From a virus: a stretch of DNA of 20,555 nt. Under the pieces are notes generated by a model. The model ran no database searches, was not told the DNA's origin, and saw nothing but the letters and a program-made list of their open reading frames with translations. The stretch's first letter is position 1; every line of letters starts with the position of its first letter. Shown here piece by piece: positions 5,681 through 9,656 of the stretch. The stretch is taken from positions 1-20,555 of IMG/VR virus record IMGVR_UViG_3300036852_000041. The stretch is one strand, 5' to 3'. The translations under genes were made by a program, and so were the position numbers.

Positions 5681-5722
5681 GGTCCGGGACTTTTGCGCGC
5701 TCAGAAACACGACTACCGGCCC
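5681..5722 (-). other. Short structured element between Thr tRNAs
   Basis: A spacer of 57 nt (5671-5727) holding a stem, GG-G-CCGG with CCGG-A-CC on the minus strand (one G-A mismatch), around a 27-nt interior with GCAAAAGT. That motif and its flanks (CCG before, GTTTC after) align with the element at 5284-5337, suggesting a common origin. It has no CCA end. Confidence 0.25.
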
Positions 5723-5727
5723 GACGA

Positions 5728-5801
5728 TGGAGCCAAGAGATGGAATCGAACCATCACCGCGTTCTTACCAAGAACGCATTCTACCACTAAACTATCCTGA
5801 C
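5728..5801 (-). tRNA. tRNA-Thr(GGT)
   Basis: 74 nt with encoded CCA. Acceptor GTCAGGA/TCTTGGC, anticodon stem CGTTC/GAACG with loop TTGGTAA. Standard elbow (AGTGGTA; TTCGATT). Confidence 0.95.
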
Positions 5802-5807
5802 TCGAAC

Positions 5808-5882
5808 TGGCGACCACAAGGGGAATCGAACCCCTACAGTACGCTGGACAGGCGTACGTCATTGCCGTTAGACCATGTGGCC
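5808..5882 (-). tRNA. tRNA-Asp(GTC)
   Basis: 75 nt with encoded CCA. Acceptor GGCCACA/TGTGGTC, anticodon stem TACGC/GCGTA with loop CTGTCCA, discriminator G as usual for Asp. Standard elbow (AACGGCA; TTCGATT). Base 37 is C. Confidence 0.94.
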
Positions 5883-5887
5883 GTAAT

Positions 5888-5965
5888 TGGGGTAACGTGA
5901 GTGACTCGCACACTCTTCGATGCCTTCACAGGGCACCCGCTCACTATCAAGCTGCTTACGTCACC
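5888..5965 (-). tRNA. tRNA-His(GTG), A18/G55 elbow
   Basis: 78 nt with encoded CCA, counting the extra 5' G. It has the histidine hallmark G-1 opposite C73. Anticodon stem GTGCC/GGCAT with loop CTGTGAA. The D-loop carries GATAGT (A18 G19) and the T-loop is TGCGAGT (G55 C56, T54-A58 kept). The bases before the D-stem are slightly longer than normal. Confidence 0.9.
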
Positions 5966-5972
5966 GTGGAAC

Positions 5973-6044
5973 TGGTGGAGATGCGGGGTAACGCTCCCCG
6001 AAACTCTGCTTGCAAAGCAAAGGTGCGACCTTTCGCACACCCCC
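5973..6044 (-). tRNA. tRNA-Ala(TGC), reduced D-arm
   Basis: 72 nt with encoded CCA. Acceptor GGGGGTG/CATCTCC contains the G3-T70 wobble that marks alanine tRNA. Anticodon stem TTTGC/GCAGA with loop TTTGCAA. The D-arm is GCGA-AAGG-TCGC, only a tetraloop. The T-arm is CGGGG-AGCGTTA-CCCCG, giving G55 C56 and an A54-T58 pair. Confidence 0.88.
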
Positions 6045-6050
6045 ATAAAT

Positions 6051-6127
6051 TGGTAGCGGTGGTGGGAATTGCACCCGACCGTATTGTGCTTATGAGGCAC
6101 ACATGCCCACTAGGGCATCTCACCGCA
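6051..6127 (-). tRNA. tRNA with CAT anticodon (Met-type), A18/G55 elbow
   Basis: 77 nt with encoded CCA. Anticodon stem TGTGC/GCACA with loop CTCATAA. The first acceptor pair is a T1-T72 mismatch, as expected of an initiator, but the three G-C pairs of initiator anticodon stems are missing. It could be initiator, elongator Met or a lysidine-modified Ile tRNA. The D-arm is a 6-bp stem with TAGT tetraloop. The T-loop is TGCAATT and the T-stem has a bulged C. Confidence 0.8.
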
Positions 6128-6134
6128 GTGAAGT

Positions 6135-6208
6135 TGGTTGTCTCTGCTGGTACCGCCCCAGCATCACCTGTGTTTCAGGCAGGTGCTTTACTATTAAGCT
6201 AAGAGACA
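6135..6208 (-). tRNA. tRNA-Phe(GAA), A18/G55 elbow
   Basis: 74 nt with encoded CCA. Perfect acceptor TGTCTCT/AGAGACA, D-arm GCTT-AATAGTA-AAGC, anticodon loop CTGAAAC on CCTGC/ACAGG with a C31-A39 mismatch. The T-arm GCTGG-GGCGGTA-CCAGC has a perfect stem but a G54 G55 C56 loop with G58. Confidence 0.9.
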
Positions 6209-6209
6209 T

Positions 6210-6284
6210 TGGCTATCGCTGCTGGAATCGCACCAGCATCTGCACTTTCAGAGAGTGCGGTCCTAGCTGTTAAACGAAGCGATA
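6210..6284 (-). tRNA. tRNA-Gln(CTG), A18/G55 elbow
   Basis: 75 nt with encoded CCA. Perfect acceptor TATCGCT/AGCGATA, anticodon stem GCACT/AGTGC with loop CTCTGAA. D-loop AACAGCTA (A18 G19), T-arm GCTGG-TGCGATT-CCAGC (G55 C56, T54-A58). Reads only CAG. Confidence 0.92.
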
Positions 6285-6292
6285 GTGAAACT

Positions 6293-6366
6293 TGGAGATG
6301 CCTGCGAGAGTCGAACTCGCTTGGCGCGGGTTGCAGCCGCGTGCTTGGCCGTCCAGCCCAAGCATC
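6293..6366 (-). tRNA. tRNA-Cys(GCA)
   Basis: 74 nt with encoded CCA. Acceptor GATGCTT/AGGCATC, anticodon stem CGCGG/CCGCG with loop CTGCAAC, discriminator T as in Cys tRNAs. Standard elbow (GACGGCC; TTCGACT). Base 8 is G instead of T. Confidence 0.94.
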
Positions 6367-6372
6367 CCGAAA

Positions 6373-6448
6373 TGGTCAGAGCAGCGGGAGCCGCCCCCGC
6401 ATCACAAACTTGAGAGGTTCGTATCCTGTCTAGTTAGACGATGCTCTG
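6373..6448 (-). tRNA. tRNA-Glu(CTC), A18/G55 elbow
   Basis: 76 nt with encoded CCA. Perfect acceptor CAGAGCA/TGCTCTG, anticodon stem CGAAC/GTTTG with loop CTCTCAA. The D-loop holds CTAGAC (A18 G19). The T-arm GCGGG-GGCGGCT-CCCGC gives G54 G55 C56 and G58. C34 restricts it to GAG. Confidence 0.9.
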
Positions 6449-6451
6449 AGT

Positions 6452-6527
6452 TGGGCTCTCCGAGAGGATTCGAACCCCTGACGCCCGGGATAGAAGCCCG
6501 GCGTTCTGTCCACTGAACTACGGAGAG
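6452..6527 (-). tRNA. tRNA-Arg(TCT)
   Basis: 76 nt with encoded CCA. Acceptor CTCTCCG/CGGAGAG, anticodon stem CCGGG/CCCGG with loop CTTCTAT. Standard elbow (AGTGGACA; TTCGAAT). Reads AGA/AGG, codons rare in many bacteria. Confidence 0.95.
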
Positions 6528-6530
6528 ATT

Positions 6531-6604
6531 TGGTAGCTGCTGAGAGATTCGCACTCTCATGACCCAATAATAAGTTAGGCATCCTGCTGTTGGATGAAGC
6601 AGCG
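6531..6604 (-). tRNA. tRNA-Ile(TAT), A18/G55 elbow
   Basis: 74 nt with encoded CCA. Anticodon stem CCTAA/TTGGG with loop CTTATTA (T33, anticodon TAT, T37). The first acceptor pair is a C1-T72 mismatch. D-arm ATCC-AACAGCA-GGAT (A18 G19), T-arm GAGAG-TGCGAAT-CTCTC (G55 C56). Confidence 0.88.
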
Positions 6605-6607
6605 ATT

Positions 6608-6681
6608 TGGTACGAACCCTAAGAATTGCACTCAGATTCCACGGTAATCGGCCGTGTGTCTTGCTGTTAGACGAGGCTCGT
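6608..6681 (-). tRNA. tRNA-Ile(GAT), A18/G55 elbow and C33
   Basis: 74 nt with encoded CCA. Acceptor ACGAGCC/GGTTCGT, D-arm GTCT-AACAGCA-AGAC, T-arm CTGAG-TGCAATT-CTTAG. Anticodon stem CACGG/CCGTG with loop CCGATTA, so base 33 is C instead of the near-universal T, and base 37 is T. Confidence 0.86.
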
Positions 6682-6682
6682 A

Positions 6683-6759
6683 TGGTGCGCGGCAAGGGAG
6701 TCGAACCCCTACTGACCAGGGTTTGAGTCTGGTTCCTCTGCCAATTGGGATACCCGCGC
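6683..6759 (-). tRNA. tRNA with CAA anticodon (Leu-type), short variable loop
   Basis: 77 nt with encoded CCA. Acceptor GCGCGGG/GCCGCGC (G7-G66 mismatch), anticodon loop CTCAAAC on CCAGA/CCTGG (A31-C39 mismatch). Standard elbow (ATTGGCA; TTCGACT). The anticodon would read TTG (Leu), yet the variable loop is only TCAGT, not the long arm expected of leucine. Its charging is therefore uncertain. Confidence 0.82.
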
Positions 6760-6764
6760 ATAAT

Positions 6765-6850
6765 TGGTACGCTCGGAGAGATTTGAACTCCCACGCGGTT
6801 TCCCGCCACGCGTTCTAAGCGCGTGTTGTCTTCCGTTCCAGCACGAGCGC
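6765..6850 (-). tRNA. tRNA-Leu(TAG)
   Basis: 86 nt with encoded CCA. Acceptor GCGCTCG/CGAGCGT, anticodon stem ACGCG/CGCGT with loop CTTAGAA, and a long variable arm. The D-loop GGAACGGAAGACA is Leu-like, T-loop TTCAAAT. Standard elbow. Confidence 0.95.
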
Positions 6851-6856
6851 ACGAAA

Positions 6857-6932
6857 TGGTGCAAGCTGTAGGAATCGGACCCACCTTGCCTCGCTTGTAA
6901 GGCGAGCACTCTCCCCAGAGAGTTAAGCTTGC
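6857..6932 (-). tRNA. tRNA-Val(TAC), C55 T-loop
   Basis: 76 nt with encoded CCA. Acceptor GCAAGCT/AGCTTGC, anticodon stem CTCGC/GCGAG with loop CTTACAA. The D-arm is a 6-bp ACTCTC/GAGAGT stem with a TGGG tetraloop. The T-arm GTGGG-TCCGATT-CCTAC has C55, which could form a Watson-Crick pair with G18. Confidence 0.93.
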
Positions 6933-6939
6933 ATGAAAC

Positions 6940-7016
6940 TGGACCAGCAAGCGGGATTCGAACCCGCACCACCTACTTGGAAGGAAGGTGTGCTAACCGT
7001 TGAACACTATTGCTAG
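6940..7016 (-). tRNA. tRNA-Gly(TCC)
   Basis: 77 nt with encoded CCA. Acceptor CTAGCAA/TTGCTGG, anticodon loop CTTCCAA on CCTTC/GTAGG with a T30-T40 mismatch. Standard elbow (AACGGTTA; TTCGAAT), unlike the other glycine tRNA of the array. Confidence 0.93.
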
Positions 7017-7023
7017 GTCAGAA

Positions 7024-7098
7024 TGGACCGGCTCACGGGTACTGCCCCCGCTGCCTCGACATTGGCAATGTCGCGCTCTACTAGTGAGCTAGAGCCGG
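7024..7098 (-). tRNA. tRNA-Gly(GCC), A18/G55 elbow
   Basis: 75 nt with encoded CCA. Perfect acceptor CCGGCTC/GAGCCGG, D-arm GCTC-ACTAGTA-GAGC, anticodon stem CGACA/TGTCG with loop TTGCCAA. The T-arm GCGGG-GGCAGTA-CCCGT gives G54 G55 C56 and G58. Confidence 0.93.
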
Positions 7099-7117
7099 AT
7101 GGAACTACTACACAAAA

Positions 7118-7193
7118 TGGTCTGGGCGGGTGGCTCTGCCCCACCGTTTTCCCGGTTCCAGGCCGGGTGGATTACTGGCTTTCCTACACCCAG
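7118..7193 (-). tRNA. tRNA-Pro(TGG), A18/G55 elbow and C33
   Basis: 76 nt with encoded CCA; first tRNA of the array. Acceptor CTGGGTG/CGCCCAG, D-arm GGA-AAGCCAGTAA-TCC (A18 G19). Anticodon stem CCCGG/CCGGG with loop CCTGGAA, so base 33 is C. The T-arm GGTGG-GGCAGAG-CCACC gives G54 G55 C56 and G58. Confidence 0.88.
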
Positions 7194-7309
7194 ACGAAAG
7201 AGAATATCTGCACGCCCGCCCGCGCGAGCGTTACGACTTGGTGGCCACCATTCGTAGCGTGCAGCCCTGGTAACGCCAGGGACGCTGGTGGGTATTCCCC
7301 ACCGCATAC
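7194..7309 (-). ncRNA. Structured leader of the tRNA array
   Basis: No protein gene is convincing here. On the minus strand three helices follow each other: GGTGGG/CCCACC (7287-7303), CCCTGG/CCAGGG (7265-7281), and CTGCACG/CGTGCAG closing 7208-7264, with an inner TACGA/TCGTA stem around the 12-base palindrome TGGTGGCCACCA (7239-7250). An AGCGT/ACGCT pairing could instead close a three-way junction, so two folds compete. There is no T-run. It lies between a protein gene stop and the first tRNA, suggesting a processing or regulatory RNA. The helices are seen; the role is inferred. Confidence 0.4.
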
Positions 7310-7567
7310 TTACTTAGCCGAAGTCAAATCGTCGCCCATCTGGCTAGTAGCATCGCTCTGAGGCTTCTGCCAGGTTGAGGTTCCTTTGTAGATTGGTTTG
7401 TCAGTCCCGTGCGTAGGCTTAGGTGCGTCCGGCCAGACACCAATCGCACGGCGCGGCCTTACGCTCTTAATTTTCGCATTCGGAATCTCTTGCCCAGGCG
7501 CAACACCACGCTCTGCGGCAGTTTCTGCAAGCTCGATGCCGACTCTGTTTCGTTGTCTCTTTGCCAT
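7310..7567 (-). CDS. Hypothetical basic, probably disordered protein
   Basis: An 85-residue protein starting MAKRQRNRVG, with a GGGAG ribosome site eight bases before the ATG. It is rich in Lys, Arg, Pro and Thr, with no membrane segment and little predicted structure. It follows the small membrane gene by one base and is the last protein gene before the tRNA array. No family is recognised. Confidence 0.7.
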   Translation of the reverse strand: MAKRQRNRVGIELAETAAERGVAPGQEIPNAKIKSVRPRRAIGVWPDAPKPTHGTDKPIYKGTSTWQKPQSDATSQMGDDLTSAK

Positions 7568-7568
7568 G

Positions 7569-7772
7569 TTAACTCCCTTTAATAGTGCTCTTATACAGCA
7601 TAGGCAGGTACACGAGCGTCGTGAAGGCTCCCGCAGCGATGAGCCTGTAGGGCTCTACAGCGATGGCTGCGTACGTCCACAGGCCCACAGCGCTGACTAG
7701 GCTGGCCCACAGGGGCAGCTTGTCGCTCAGGGCCGCTCTCAGCGCCTGCAATACAATGTCCGTGCTACTCAT
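7569..7772 (-). CDS. Small two-segment membrane protein, holin-like
   Basis: A 67-residue protein from the ATG at 7772, which has GGAGGGG seven bases upstream; a longer in-frame start at 7835 would lie deep in the previous gene. After an amphipathic N-terminal helix (SSTDIVLQALRAALSDKL) come two hydrophobic segments at about 21-36 and 43-58, then a basic tail KSTIKGS. This layout matches small class II holins, but it is separated from the M15 peptidase by the tRNA array. It could be a second holin or another membrane protein. Confidence 0.65.
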   Translation of the reverse strand: MSSTDIVLQALRAALSDKLPLWASLVSAVGLWTYAAIAVEPYRLIAAGAFTTLVYLPMLYKSTIKGS

Positions 7773-7968
7773 CGTCCCCTCCGATATCGAAACCTGACCC
7801 CGCATCCTCGATTGGGATACGAGCATCCACAGCACGAGATTTAATCCATAGTCCTAATAGCTTAATACGTTCGTCGTTAGTAAGACCCGGCAGAGCTAGC
7901 ATCTTTCTAATTTCGCTAATAGGCGTAGTCTCTTCTATTACAACAACCTTCTTCTTTGGTCTACCCAT
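7765..7968 (-). CDS. Hypothetical small protein with basic N-terminus
   Basis: A 67-residue protein: MGRPKKKVVV, then a helical middle and an acidic tail (DIGGDDE). The ribosome site GGAGGGG lies ten bases before the ATG. It overlaps the next gene by eight bases. The size, the charged layout and its place after the ejection-type proteins and before a holin-like gene recall the slot of a small terminase subunit in some podoviruses, but no motif proves this. Confidence 0.6.
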   Translation of the reverse strand: MGRPKKKVVVIEETTPISEIRKMLALPGLTNDERIKLLGLWIKSRAVDARIPIEDAGSGFDIGGDDE

Positions 7969-7996
7969 TACGACACAGCCCCTCCAAGGCTACAGA

Positions 7997-8019
7997 ACTA
8001 AGTATAAACTTTTCTTAGT
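7997..8019 (-). promoter_or_regulatory. Palindrome with TATACT, possible promoter or operator
   Basis: In the 62-base gap between two genes, ACTAAG and CTTAGT form a 6-bp inverted repeat with an 11-base A/T-rich centre. On the minus strand the centre includes TTTATACT, close to a -10 box, but no good -35 is found 17 bases upstream. Weak evidence. Confidence 0.25.
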
Positions 8020-8030
8020 GATTCCCGATT

Positions 8031-9656
8031 CTATTTTGCAGAGCCAACAGCCTTAGCGGCTGCTAGGTCTGCGAGTAGCTTCGTTAGCTCGTGCGCGGCG
8101 TAAGGCGTGCGGCCAGCGTAGCGGGCGGTAATGTTCGGTAGGGCCAACTGGCCAGCAATTGCACCAGCCGCCAGTTTTGGACCACCAAACCACCAGCCTA
8201 GACCAGGTAAGCCACCACGGCCTAATAGCTCAATGAGTGACGTGTTGTAGAGGTTCTTCGCTGGCACGTCCTGGCTACCGACTTTACCGCCACGTGTAAC
8301 GGCTTCTGTTAGAGCCTTAAGGCCGTCTTTGCCCAACTGCTCTTCTAGCTTGCGGCGCACTCTTGTATCACGAAGCATGGCTTGAAGTGCGGGCATATTG
8401 AACGTCATACCTGATAGCTCACCTGAATAAAACCGAGGCTTAGCAAGAAGATTTAGAGCACCAGACATAGACGAGTGGATTTTATTAGTAACATCCCAAT
8501 CAGATTCTAACAAGCTGGGTACTACATGGCCGTCCTTTACACGGCCTTGACCAAGGTCAGCACGAATCTCGTCGCTCACTTGGTTATAGAGAGCGCGCTG
8601 GTCTATGCCTTGAATGGTGCGGTCAAGCGGATTACGACTGAAGGCTCTGTCACCAATCTTGCTTCGTGCTTCAATAGCCTTAGTTAGAGATATAGGCTCA
8701 TCACTGAGCGACGGCACGTTCATCTCGCGCCCAAGAAGTGCTTCCATTTTGGCAATACGGTTGCCAAACCAGGTCTTAAGGCGCGTCTTGCCCTCACCCG
8801 ATGCGACGTTGTGTAGTGATGCCGCGTCTGTTACACCCTCGAAGACTTCGGGCACTGCTTCGGATACAATACCGGGTGCTTTTATATTATTGCGAAGATT
8901 AGTGAAGTAACGCTTCTGCTCTGCAATACGCGCAGCAATTCGGGGGCTGTTGATTGGCACATCCTCAAGCTGCTTGATGCGACTCAAGGTTTCGTCAATA
9001 GCTTTGATAACCACATCCTTCGCTCTCTTGTCTGCGATTGTTGGGATGGTTTTTGCAATCTTTGTGGTATCTTCGCTTGCAATCTTTCGAGCCATACCGG
9101 GCAAAGAACGTGCGACTTTACCCACACCGTACGCAGTACTTTCGCCAAGCGCGCCAGCAGCTAGCCCCTTCAATGCGCCAACACCCGCACCTTCTTCGCT
9201 GCTACCACCAAGCGCACCGCCAGCGGTAGCGCCTGCGACACGGCCAGCGACAGGCCATAGACGAGCTGCTGCGCTAGCGCCTTTGACTGCCGCACCAACT
9301 CCCTTACCAGCTAGACCCGTACCGGCCATAATCCCAAGTTCAGTCAGTGACTGAGGGACGATAATCTTAGCTAGGGTCTCCGTGCCATAGTTAGGGTCAT
9401 ACTTGAGCGGATTCTGGAATGGGATTGCCGGGACAGCCTTTGCTACATACGGAGTCACGAAGTCAGCGGCCTTCTGGAACCATGAGCGCGTGTCTGGCTT
9501 CTCGCCAGTGATTAGCGTGGAAAGGGTCTGGTCGGACACGCGGTCAGGCTTTGATGCAGGAGATGGACTAGTACCGCTCAGAGCAGAGCTAATGTCTGCA
9601 TCTGTGAAATCATCGGGGAATTCGTGTGTCTGTCCCTCAAACTCAATTCTTTTCAT
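8031..9656 (-). CDS. Large virion/ejection-type protein
   Basis: A 541-residue protein. Residues 1-30 (MKRIEFEGQTHEFPDDFTDA onward) are a short module found at the start of many podoviral internal or virion proteins. Residues about 105-185 are a Gly/Ala-rich, glycine-zipper-like stretch (GTGLAGKGVGAAVKGA, GALGGSSEEGAGVGALKG) that could insert in a membrane. The middle (190-420) is helical and charged; another Gly-rich hydrophobic patch is at about 480-510. No lysozyme or transglycosylase motif is visible. The start overlaps the preceding stop (TAATG). It probably belongs to the set of proteins ejected with DNA; this is inferred from composition and place. Confidence 0.65.
   Translation of the reverse strand: MKRIEFEGQTHEFPDDFTDADISSALSGTSPSPASKPDRVSDQTLSTLITGEKPDTRSWFQKAADFVTPYVAKAVPAIPFQNPLKYDPNYGTETLAKIIVPQSLTELGIMAGTGLAGKGVGAAVKGASAAARLWPVAGRVAGATAGGALGGSSEEGAGVGALKGLAAGALGESTAYGVGKVARSLPGMARKIASEDTTKIAKTIPTIADKRAKDVVIKAIDETLSRIKQLEDVPINSPRIAARIAEQKRYFTNLRNNIKAPGIVSEAVPEVFEGVTDAASLHNVASGEGKTRLKTWFGNRIAKMEALLGREMNVPSLSDEPISLTKAIEARSKIGDRAFSRNPLDRTIQGIDQRALYNQVSDEIRADLGQGRVKDGHVVPSLLESDWDVTNKIHSSMSGALNLLAKPRFYSGELSGMTFNMPALQAMLRDTRVRRKLEEQLGKDGLKALTEAVTRGGKVGSQDVPAKNLYNTSLIELLGRGGLPGLGWWFGGPKLAAGAIAGQLALPNITARYAGRTPYAAHELTKLLADLAAAKAVGSAK

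Noticed and set aside
5585-6516. Several open frames of 66-101 codons on both strands over the tRNA array (for example 5897-6202 plus and 5834-6100 minus)
   Set aside because: They run through tRNA genes, their composition follows the tRNA sequence and they have no ribosome sites.
6402-6950. 182-codon minus-strand frame
   Set aside because: It covers seven tRNA genes completely or partly; open by chance.
4923-7193. Regularly spaced GATTCGAACC-like repeats that look like a CRISPR or repeat array
   Set aside because: The repeats are the T-arms of successive tRNAs; each unit folds as a tRNA with a different anticodon.
7089-7307. 72-codon minus-strand frame across the structured leader
   Set aside because: It overlaps the Pro tRNA, has no ribosome site and its codons follow the hairpin sequences.
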